Shown piece by piece: positions 13,001 to 25,000 of a DNA stretch of 30,293 bases. A program made the position numbers and the translations under genes. The first letter of the stretch is position 1; every line of letters starts with the position of its first letter. The notes beneath the pieces are model-generated. The model made no database searches. It saw nothing but the letters and a program-made list of their open reading frames with translations, and was not told the origin of the DNA. The stretch comes from Silene noctiflora (Eukaryota; Streptophyta; Magnoliopsida; Caryophyllales; Caryophyllaceae), in assembly GCA_009801015.1 (NCBI GenBank), contig VHZZ01007426.1, positions 16,877 to 47,169 on the forward strand, in the 5' to 3' direction.

Positions 13001-16000
13001 ATCACCGATCTCCTCATCATTACCATTTTGACATTAACCTTCAAACACCACAAGCTACTCTCAAAAAGATTTGCACAGCCGCGGCAGCTCCTTCTCCAGC
13101 AGCCCAATTCGACTCGCCGTTGTCGACAACCCATCATGACCCTCTTGGCTGAGAACGGTGGTGCTAACCAGCAGGTGGTTCCTTAAGTGGAATCAATCTT
13201 AGCAAAACTGGCATGATGGAGAAGGGCCGTTTCTAGTGGTCTCCGACAGCAGCTCGGTTGATTCGAACTAGGAGTTTGGTTATGGTGGTGTATGAAGTGA
13301 GTGGAAGCAAGGGTGTTCTAGATTTTAGATGGTGGTAATGAGCAACACTTAAGTTGTGCAAGGGTGGCTCAAGTTTGTGAGTTGTTTTCAGGATGGTTCT
13401 AGCTGGTAATGGAGAAGGGGCTATGGATGTTGTGCTTTGATGGGTGAGAACAGTTGTTGAAGGTGGAGGGAAGGATGGTGTTGGTTGTGCTATAGTAGAT
13501 TGAAGAGTTCATGTTTTTCCATGGTGAAGTGTAAGTCATGGAGGTTGATGAGGTTAACTTAAGTTGGCTTGTGGATGATCATGGTAGAGGAAAGCAAATA
13601 ACGGACTTGAGTGATGGACAAAAGGTAAAAATGTCACGTTTGAGATTAAATGAGAAAACGTAAAAACACAAGGGTACAAATGGGAAAAACCCAAAAAAGA
13701 TATACCAGTTCCTGTGGGTTGGATACGCTTATTGGCGTCCTCCAATATCTTTTGTACAGCTTCAATTGACTCCAGACGAGTCTAAATAACAACACAACTG
13801 AGTCAGCATATTTTATTTATTCACGATCAAAATTATGACAGATCTCTTTCAATTCCTTTGTTAAGACTATAATTTTAAGTTCACGTTTTAGACAAAATAA
13901 CTACCTTCCAATCAGGGCTTTCGAAATTCTTTAGCAGCGCGGGTGTAATCTTGCTACTGATATCTTCACGTGGCAGGCCATCTGCGCCACCAGCAGGAGT
14001 AGTTGATGAATCAGATGCTTTGACTGTTTTTTTAGGCGCTGCAGGACCCTGCACAATAAGTTACAGTCTAAACAATCGGAGACCAAGTAAGATGCATTAA
14101 TGTTGCATAAAATGAGATGCTTATACCTCGTATGGGTTTTTCTCATACTCTGCGTCAAGTGTACTAAGAAGAGCAGGTTTAACATCTGTTAGAAAACCCT
14201 TGATATCTGCCATTTAATGAAATAGTATCCATCATTCCTTCCAAAAAGAATTTTACGTCAAGTTGACAGAGCGGAGAAAATTAATTTGCACCTGGGCCAA
14301 CAAATTTATGCAAGATGCCAATTAACTTGATTGTGGCATTTCTAGTTGCAGCTGCACTTGACTGAAGTCCAGTCTCCTTGCAGAAATCAATTAGATCCTT
14401 CAAAAAGAAAAGGGAAATGAAAGTTGATATGGTATTTTCAGACAACAAAGATAGGGGCTCAAATGTTCATGGACAAACTACTATTACCTTCATGTTCAAG
14501 TAGGAAACACCAAAGTCTTCCACAGCTGAAACCATCCATGTAATGCCTTCGCTTAAGACCTTGGGATTCTTGTGCTCTTTCATGATCTTGTATAGCTGCA
14601 GCAAATGATAGTCACTAATGTACAATGCTAAACCAGAAGAATTGCAAAAACTAATTTAGATTTTATCGTTAAAAAATTCAAAAAAAAAGCTTGACTGATT
14701 TTTTCTTTAATGAGATTTGTTTTATTCTTCACACTTGGTATTTTCATTCATTTATTTATTATTCTAAATATAAATACTTTTATTATGATAGTCATTAATG
14801 TACAATATAAATACTTTTATTAGCGAACCCAAACCATTTCCGGAAAGTGCTTTGATGTAGTTATTCTACTTAGGTAACTTGATTCACTAGGAAAACACAA
14901 GCAGATCGAGAAAGTACGGGGAAAGAGAACATGAAAGAAGAAAAACAAAATAAATAAATAAATTACCCTCTCAAAAATGAACCCTGGGCCCACTGCTTCT
15001 GAAAATGTAGAAAGGCATTTCATAGCCTGGACTCTGGTTTTAATATCTGCTACCCTTTCACTTAAGCCTGAGAAACACGGGACCACACGATACGGCATAA
15101 GTAGGAAAAGAGAATAATGAATCAAGCTTTCCTCTAACTAAAGAAGCGACAGTTTAAAAATCTATAAGCCAAAACCAAACAAATAGAAAAGATACCCACC
15201 AAGAAGACAGAGGACAACACACTTTTTGGGAAACTTTGTTGCAGTAGTTGCTATATAAGAGATAACTTCAATTGTTTGCTGCTGGACCTGCAAAATTAAA
15301 AAACAACTCATGAGTTGCACTGAATTATGCCAGTGGACAAGGACAAAATTCAAAACAACGTTCAAAAAGTTATTTGGACAAGGAATTCCTCCAGCTTCAG
15401 TCTCTTCAACAAAATATGTTCTTTTTCTGCAATAAATAACTAAATGCTGAATAAAGAATTATAGGAATTGACCGACTGCACCTTGCGAACTACCTATAAA
15501 CACCTATCCTAAACAGTCTAGCTCACGAGAAGTCGAGAACATCTTGCTCTCCTTTCACTCCCCTCCCTTTCTATTCCAACATTTTCCTCCTTTTCCCTTT
15601 CCTTCCGAATTGGGTATCCAATCAGTAAAAAGACCAATAGATACCAGTGGCATTCACCAACGTTTGATTCTAGGCTTGAACGTTATTCAGTCATCAGTCA
15701 GAGGGCACATGCGCTGATGCACACATGTAATGCAAGCTTGGGATATTTCAAGAAACAAAAAAAAGTCCAGGATTTGCCAATATCTTAAATGAAACACTGA
15801 AAGCCATCTAAGTAGCCACCCCAAGAGAAAAAAAAAAAAAAAAAAAGACGAAAGCATACCTGAACATTTTTATCACTCCATCCAGGGATAGCACATAACA
15901 AACGTACTAAAATCTCAACTGACTTGTCAAGTTCCTTGATACCCTCCACTTGCTCTTTCAATGAAGAAATTGCTGCATGAATATAAAAAAATAAATAATG

Positions 16001-19000
16001 ATAAAATTTACTGACTGATGCCTATATAAGCAGAGATCCAATATAAGAATGATTCAAAAACATGACAGACTATTAGGCCCTGAACAACGTTTCACTTACA
16101 TTTGTCTAACTTGAAAGAAAAACAACTTAATGAAAGGCATACGAGAACGTAACTAATATATGCCACCAAAGAAAACGGAAAGCATTTAAACCTTCAAGAC
16201 GTTCTTTCCACGCCGTACTCTTCAGCTGAGATATAGTTTCCCCTTGAATAAGGGAGCTTATTCTGCTCTCAATTTCATCAAGACTCATGTCTGAAGGCTG
16301 TTTCAAAAGGTAACATAAGACCCAATACAAAGGAAACTTCGCCATCATGACATGAAAAGGCCACGTGAAATTACCTCGACATCTTCATGCTCGACAGTTT
16401 TCGTGACTTTTTGCTGATCTCCTTTTTTGCTAGGTACAGGCTTCGCTGACGTACCTTTCTTGTTAGAAGGCTGACAGACGAAAAGACCAGGCACGAAAAA
16501 ATTAGAATAAAGAAAATAGTAACAGCTTCACGGATTTCAAAACTCAATCTTGAGGGAAACAAACTTACGATTGCCTGGACAGGCTTTTTACCACTTAGCA
16601 TACTTGCAGCAGATTTCTTTACAAACACACTGCCTGTGGACTGTGAACACCACAGTCAAATGTTAACTCAGCCAGATTACAGGAGATCAAAGTAAAGTAC
16701 ACACCTCCAACATGCATAAACTTCACAGGGATCCATTGATATATACTTTAGAAGAATTGAAAATATCTAATTAAGGCACAACTACCGTTAACAGCGAGGA
16801 GAAAATCATTTTATTAGGTAACAAAAAGAATAAATAAAAAGCAATCGAGTCTTTACACTAGCATAAAACATCACATCTACATAATCTGCAAATGACAAGC
16901 GCCAATCTACATGTAATAATTACATCAATAGATCGACATTAAATCCAAGAATATGAGAGAATATCTTTCCCTTGAAGATCATTGGTTTTTTCATCTTAGA
17001 GAACAAGGAAAGCCAACTATGAAAAACTTCAACACATGCAAGAATCAACTTAGCCATACCAACACAACAGATACCCCATTGATTGGCAATGAGATGTCGT
17101 GCTAAACAGAGTAAAGGTTGAAAGATTTGTTGAAAGGAGTCCATTAATTGCTTAGATAGACATAAGATGTACCGCACATACAAGAAAGATTATGCCATAC
17201 AAGGGGTTCATCATGAAAAAAGCAACAGTCAAACAGAGTGATTTATCGCCAATGTGCTTTTTTCATCTCTCTGGACTGCTTAGGCTTTACAGTAAAGCAG
17301 GAGAGGAAACTCATACTGTCGCATAAGTCGCAAATTATTAGTAAAATTTCAAGGACAGCAGCTTTTTTGAGAAGTCAGGCGAATATTGACAACGGAGAAG
17401 CAATACCATAATTGCAAAAGCTAAGACATAGCAATCATAATAACAATCAGACGTACCTCCGACGCAGCTCCAGTTGATGTTTTCACAATAACTGACACAA
17501 TAACGATAGTATTAGAATATGCATAGAATCAGCTTTCAGAAACTCCAAATTTGAAAGTAGATATAAACCTGAGCTTCCACCACCAGGCGCACCACTCCCT
17601 GAATTACCAATCATATCATTCAGCTTTTTTCTCCGAACATCATCAAGTTTCTCTAACGACCTTTCTAGTGGCCTCATTCCAACAGACTGAAATATAGAAA
17701 GAAAAAAAAAATAACCACTCCAATATAGTTCCTAGAGTCCAGCAGTTTATAGGAGTTAAGCATAACTTGTAAAGTTCTTCTGCATATACGTCATATCTCC
17801 CAGAAAAAGGTTGAGTGAACCTATCACTGAACGTAAACTATTTGTTTCCTCTTAACGTTTTAATTTATCTTCATTTTCTGAATTATTTTAATTTACAAGG
17901 AATTAAGATAATGGGCAGTAATAATAAACAAACCAAATATTTATAAATACTCAAGAGAACTTATAAACTTTGGATTATTGCCTTGGCTATGGCTGTCAAA
18001 GCAGAAAAGGCTGCATCTCTCACTTCTGGAGTTCCATCTTGAAGGCACTACATGGTGAAAACACAGTCATTAAGTTTGCCCAAATGGCCACACATGCAAT
18101 TTGTTCGAATTCGAAATGGGCCTGGCCATGCCTGAAAGGAGAGAGAGTGCCTACTTCAGTCTTCACAAGCCCAAGAGAACTCCATCTTTCCTAAAACCAA
18201 TTGGCAATAGGAGGAGAACCCCTAGGCCTTATAAAGTGATAAACTCTCCACTTACCACCAACGGGACTTTGTGGGTTAACTTATATTACAACACAATTAA
18301 ACACTGAGACATGACTTGATCAATCTATCACACAAGAGATCAGAATGAAGAGTAGCTAAAAGAAACTTACAAACCTCCATACAAATAGGAACGTATTCCT
18401 TGTGAACTTTTTGAATAACGGTTTTATTACTCGTCTCGAGACAAAATGTGAGCCAAGTCAGAGTCAACGACCTCACCAGTGGCACTTTATTTTTAACGGC
18501 TGTCTTAATATCTGAAGAAAGAAATCAAGCACGGAGTACAAGTAAATGACATGACAGCAAAGTAGCAAACCAATTATTAGGAGTATTAACAGCAATTCTA
18601 TAAGAAAAATTTGTCAGAGCAAAATAACGGAACCTTCAACAGAACAGCTCAACAATTATAATTGTTTTCGACTTCTCTAATAAAGATAGTAGACAGGCTA
18701 CTATTGATGCTACCATGGTAAACGAAAAATCTACTAGCATTGACATAGCAACACAATCAAAGAAGAAACAGAAGGGAGACAAATTACCATTAAAAATGGT
18801 CCTCCAATATAACCAGCAACTATACATAAATAATCACATCAGCATGGAGGCAATCTATCACAATAAATCAGCTAGATTTAAGAAAGATTTTACCCATATC
18901 TTACACCCCAATGACAAGGCGTCATGTTGAAATGAATACTCTCTCCAGACTTCTTTTTTCTTCGCATTTAGCTCAACACAGTTTTTAAGAGAAGTAAGAA

Positions 19001-22000
19001 AATGACCACATCACCCCTCACTAACCCTGTCTAACCAACCTCGCTTCTTTCGTCTCTTCTGATATCCCATGCCGACCATCATTGCATAACCCCTTTCACA
19101 CACAAAAATGTTTAGCCCCTCCTTAAACACCAACTCCACTTCCCTTTCTTGACAACCCATGCCCCACCACTCGACCGAGCGACCACCACACATCATCCCA
19201 CGACCACCATACAACCCAACCAACCACCACACAACACCCCCCACGACCACCATACAACTCGATCGACCGCTAACCATCAGGAAGGAAGTAGGAACACATC
19301 TACGCCAATGTAATAAACGAACAGAGTATGAAAGTGTCAAGTGGGTCAGAGAGAGTGGAGGGATGGCAGTCAAGCACTCAAGTAGTAGCTGACAACTAGT
19401 AGGTTGTCATAAGCACAACTTCAGCAAATGTCCTTGGAAACTTACCAAAAAGGGAGAAGTGGAGAGAAAAAATTACTTCCCTAGAGTAAAGTGGGAAGAT
19501 AAAAGAAGTATGGAGGAAGTATAACTCAAAAAGATAAAACTTTGTTACAATAGCAGATGCTAAACAAACAGATACACACAAATTAGCACAAATCTCAACA
19601 AAGAGTACAATAAATAGGAAAAAAAAAGGAAAAACAAAATATAGAGATTGATTGGAACAACTGATAAATTTTAAACGGCTATGAAGTTTAATGCATACAA
19701 TAATTAGAAGGCACAACATAAGCTTCTCACAAGCATAATAATGCATTATAATGCAGACATTCACACAGGTAATAAATCCCCAATGTAATAAAATACACCA
19801 GTCCAAATTCCAATGAATAGTTTACATTATCAAAATATGCGAGGGGCATTTTGAAAAGTGTTAACAATCTATTGGTATGGAGGGAGCAGGAGGTAATACT
19901 CCCTCTGTTTTTTCATATATAACTTTTCACATTTCGAGACACTCACTTCTCTCTTTAATATCTTAAAATATAAGACTAAATATCATGATATGTATACTCA
20001 TATGAAAGAGCTTTTCGTACGGACTTTAATGGTAACATGGAAAAAAATATTTTTGTAAATATCAAAGTCAATTTGTCTCCAAAATGAAAAACGTCATATA
20101 TAAAAAACGGAGGGAGTAGCATTTTGTTAGTCTAATGGCTAGTTTAAAAAGGCGCAAGGCGCACCGAGGCGTTACGGGACCAAGGCGCTAAGCGCAAGGC
20201 GAAGGCCTGCGCCTTTTGGACGAGAGGTGGCCTAAGTTTTATATATTTTCCAAATAAAATTTTGAGTAACAATACCCTTTTTAAGAGTTTTCAAGTTAAG
20301 AATAGTGGAGAATAGAAATAGCATAATTAAGGTCTAGAAGAAAAAGATATGGAAAGTTCGTACTAGTTAGCCTTGTTAGGTGAGCCTTGTCTAATAGGCA
20401 CACCTAAAATGCACCAAGGCAGTTTGACTAGTGCCTCAGCCAAGGCGCACCTTAGACGCACACAGAGCGTGCTTTTTTAAACTAAGAATGCCAGGTGGCC
20501 AGGTGGCCAGGTCTAACATATGCTACATATGCTGATCACCAAATCTGTCTCTTGGTTCTAACATTCAAGACGAGATAGAAACAACAACCATATTAATCAG
20601 TCAAATATCCTATGTAGGTTACATAAATTTTCTTTTTCCCCCACATGTTGATCACCTCATCTAGCACCCAAATGGAACTTACAAACCTCCATACAAAAAA
20701 CATATTCAGGCACTCAGTATGATCGGATATTATGTCCGGACTTTGGGGAAATCAACAATGAAAATCATGGTCTACCCATCCATGAATTAAATGCAAAAAA
20801 ATAGTCATGGAACGAATCCCAAGATAACACTCTCTGCAATCAACATGCAACAGAATAAACAACACTTCACACCACGTCGGAGAGCAAATACTCACTTTTG
20901 CATGTGATGTGCCAAGTTCCAACTTCCAAGTAGCTATGATAATTAAAGTTCCAAACTTAAAGAACACATGAACTAGCATGTGACATAAAAGTAAGCTAGA
21001 AGATAAACACATTTACCTTCCACTATATCAATAAGATTTATACAACCAGAGTTGTACATGGCCTGAAGAGTTTGAGTTAAGGCATCTGTCAAAGTAGGCT
21101 TTTTCTCTTTGAGTTTTTCCTGTGGGACAAAAATGGGTATAAATCTCATACTGTTCAAGGTAGCACTAGAGTAGAAATTAACTTCTTCCCTTTGTTCCGA
21201 AAGATTATCAAGCTATGAAGATGCAGGGATAGTAAGAGGGCAATGCATATGCAAGATTGCTAGGTACATTTTCCTTCTCTCCCTGTAAACTAAGTTCAGT
21301 ATAACTGGGATGTTCATCATACAAAAGATGGGGGAGGAAACCTTCGCAAAAGCTAATACGGAGTATCTATTAACTAGTCAATGGATTTACCCATTCCCAA
21401 CTCCTTCGTTCAATTGGAAGGAAACAATTAGACCATTTAACTACAGCTGTGATTTAAATTATCCTGACTCAGTGCCAGAGAGAGCATCAATGAAATATGA
21501 GTACAAATAAGTACAGAGGAGTAGCTACATATCAAGTTAAAATTTCATTTTGTTTTATCAGAAGGGGCAATTACAAGCAGTCAAGTAAGAAGCTTGTTTT
21601 GGTTGACCACAGATAGGATGTCAAAACTACACAATTTTAACAAAAACCTTAATAACTCACAAGTAAAACAGGAAGAAGAAAACGAGAGCTTCCAGAAAAG
21701 TGAGCTCTTAGGCCGCTTGCCAGATTCCCGATGGCCTGTATAGCTTCAACTGCGACAGCAATGTTTACATCTGTGATCAGCTGCAGAGACAAAAAAATGA
21801 CAAAAAAAAAGTGTTAAAGAGAGCCGAAGTGAAAGAAACATTCAATAAGAAGGCTTCAAATTCAAGATAGGGCGTTAGAAACCACCTTTTTGAGTGTCCG
21901 GCAAACTTCAGTAAAATCACCTGGTGCAATTTTCTTGGTCGAAGCAAGTTTAGTCAGTTCAGCCACACCCTCCTTCCTTTCTGACCACTTGGTAGCTTTC

Positions 22001-25000
22001 TAATATTAAAACAACCATGAGCAAAAATGAGTGTGAAAGGCCCGTCACAAGGAGAAGGGCAAGTCAACCGTTTTACTATATGCGATTTAGGAGCCAACTT
22101 AATGAATTTTCAATAACAATCGATGTTGTAGAGGATAACTAACCACTCCATCCCAAAATCCTGACTTCTCCAATGGTGTTAATATGTCAACTGGATCAAC
22201 CAGCTCGTATTCATCTACTTCCAGTGGAGCTGAAACAAAACCATCACTTTCAGCTCATAATAGAATCAAATAAATATGGCAGGACATTTAAAAAGAACCG
22301 AGAAAATTACCCAATTACTCTATACTACATGACACCAAAATAATGTTAAATCAAGTATACTAAGGGGATAATTGGCTCAACTAAGGAAAAGGAAAGGAAC
22401 CAAGAAAGGGTAAAGTCAGGAATGCAGAGGAAACTTCCTGAATTCCCTTAGACAGTGTCTGGAAACCATCATTTTATCTGAAAATCTCCATTTAAAATAT
22501 GTATTGTCAAATGCCAAATTTCAAATTCAAATCCGGTGTTTGGATAGGATTAGAATTTGTATTTCATTCATTAGCTAAATATATTGTTTCTTGAGAAAAG
22601 GTTTTAGAAACTTCAGATTTAAAATATCATTAAAAATTAGCCCCTAAAATAAACATGGACCCTAAAAAATCAGAATTTGGGGGAAAATTGAATCCAAAGA
22701 TGGAGCTCCATAATCTAAAAAAAATCATCAAACAACTCCTTTTCACAATTTATATCTCACACTCCCAGCTCCCTCGTAACTCCTGTTTCCTCTTTTTTTT
22801 TTAAATCACCACCATTCTTTTCCTTCATCATTATCAAAATCAATACCTAATCTATTGAACTAAAAATGTGGTAGAAAGTGCCATAAAAATGTACAGTGAA
22901 TTTCGGAAAAATGGTGGAGAGAAGAAATTGAATGGATGAAGATAAGACCATGAATAAAGCATAAGCATAGTATTGGAGAGGAGAGCGTATAGAGGAGTTG
23001 CTGATTGAAAAATTCCAGAATACCCTAGGTTTAAGAGGTCATTTTAAATGAGCTTGTTTTATGAACAATTGTACCAAATTTTAACATTTGCCAAACATGA
23101 ATTTGTAAGTGAAATGCTTGTTCCCAAACAGGCTATTAAGTTTTTTCTTCAATATCTAGAGGAAAGGGAAAGGTCTCTTATTCTTTTGCCACACCAGCCA
23201 ATCATATTTCGGACTGACCCACACACACACTAATCTTTTTGTTTTTCTATCTAGCCAACCCATAAAATATTAAAACTCACTGTAGCAGTCACAGACCACT
23301 ACTATGTGTCATCTACACTTGATGTGTTATAGCCATGATGTTAAAATTTGATAAAGCTCCCAGATCTGGATGTTTAGTGGCCAAGATCAGCCTTCATAGA
23401 GCTGAATCTAAGTCTTGCACAAGGCTTAAGTGAGCCGCGACTGCTTCGTCCTCTTATTATTTTATGTTAAGGAATGGATGGTTGATGGCAGTGAAGAAAG
23501 AGGATGATTGAAAGAGATGGGATAGCTGAACATTGGGACTCCATTTCTACAGAGGTGTTGATAGAAGAGAGTCCCAAGCATGCTAATTGTGGAGGTATGA
23601 AAGAAATGGTGCAAGTTAATTGTAGCAAATATTTTTAGCAAAATGAAATCCCAATTCCCAAATTGGGGAATCTTCACAACCCAGAGTGTAAGGGAGTGAG
23701 GAAGAGAGATTTACAGGCAGAAAAAAAATCTGACCAAAAACACAAAGGGAATAGTGGGGGTCTGAGTTCCCTTTTCCTAACTTAAAATCTTCAAACTAAA
23801 CAGTCCCTGAAAGAGAACTGGGAAATCAAACAAACACCACCATTCCAGGACTTTTAGATATCACGCTATTATTTGTGCTCTTCTAATAGAGCAATGCATA
23901 CAGAAACACCTGTTAAGTTTTGCTTCTCGAGTTACATACCATCAGAAGTAGATTCTTCTGCAGCATGGTCGCCTGTTGTTTCCGTCACAACCTCTGGTTC
24001 TGGTTCTTTATCTTGTTCCGATCTAATTCAGTAGTCAAAATGTAAAATACCACAGGACTATTAGATTATAGATAGGCTTAAAAAAGGTAACCAAAAAAAT
24101 GGTGTCTATAAATTAAACTTTGATCCTGAATCCCTTAATTTTGGAAGGTGTGCAATGCACTGCCAACTGCCAAGGCAACAGGGTGCAAAGCAAAACCCAC
24201 ACCACATGGAATCATGGATACAAGCTCAAACCATAATTCTTATAAATCAATTAATATTATATAAAGCGCATGTTAAGCTTTTACAGAGCACCAGGCTTAA
24301 GAATGGCATCAAATATAGATCAAAATTACGAAAACAATGCATAAATAAGTGAAACAAAATACACAAAAAAAAAAACTCGGGAGCCCAAACACTGCTATCA
24401 GTCTACCAGATGCTTTAAGTAATGAAAAAACTGAATCATACTTGAAACAAGGTCATTCGTATACTTAAAAGGTCGTTACTTCTATTTAACAGAACCCCAG
24501 CCCACCACTGACCAAAAAATAGGTCAAAATATTAAACCTGAAAATTACCTTATTTTTCGAGTGGGCTTGGCTGTTCCAGAAACATTGGCAAGTTCTGCCT
24601 CTAGCTCTTTTTTCTTGAAAACAAAAAATTAAATCTCATATCATCAACATATTAGGTGAGCAGCAATATTATATGCTAAGGAGACTGAAATAAAATAAAT
24701 TACTAACATACCATTGTATCCCTCATCTTCTCAAACAAAATTGATTTCACTGGATCCTTCCCAATCCAGCGACATAATTCAAGAGTCAACCCTTTAGAGG
24801 AGGCACGGACATTTTGGTCTTGATGATCAAAAAGTTCAGGTAACATCTTGAGAATTCTTTTAGGAGGTACAACCTTAGCCCCAAACTCGCTATACACATC
24901 AAGAAGGAAAAGAGAGGGAAAAAGAAAAGGCAAAGCAAATATAAGTACAAGAAACATCAGCAACAAGTTGAAAGAATAATCAAGTAAAACACTCAAGCAA

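Larger units (their letters stand above)
12479..13705 (-). other. MOR1 intron 26
   Basis: This 1227-bp intron splits codon 890 (ACT G|CG). Nearly all of it is one inverted-repeat element (12597-13692), so the ancestral intron was probably only about 120 bp. The open frames inside it (for example 12770-12994 on +, a Pro/His/Ser-rich chance peptide) are not genes. Confidence 0.85.
18512..21016 (-). other. MOR1 intron 11, longest intron, three MITEs and an exon relic
   Basis: This 2505-bp intron splits an Asp codon (G|AT). It contains a long Stowaway-like element (18939-19519), a standard Stowaway MITE (19899-20116), a GGCGC-rich inverted-repeat element (20140-20484) and a relic copy of the exon 12 end (20676-20715). 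Long open frames at 19011-19373, 19159-19392 and 19396-19806 fall in or beside these repeats and are not genes. Confidence 0.85.

Noticed and set aside
19011-19392. Two opposing open frames of 120 and 77 codons
   Set aside because: Both fall in the low-complexity core of the 18939-19519 element and encode repetitive Gly/Val/Trp or Pro/His/Thr strings.
19396-19806. 136-codon minus-strand open frame
   Set aside because: It is Phe/Leu/Cys-rich from AT-rich intron sequence and overlaps the end of a MITE; there is no conserved motif and MOR1 splices over it.
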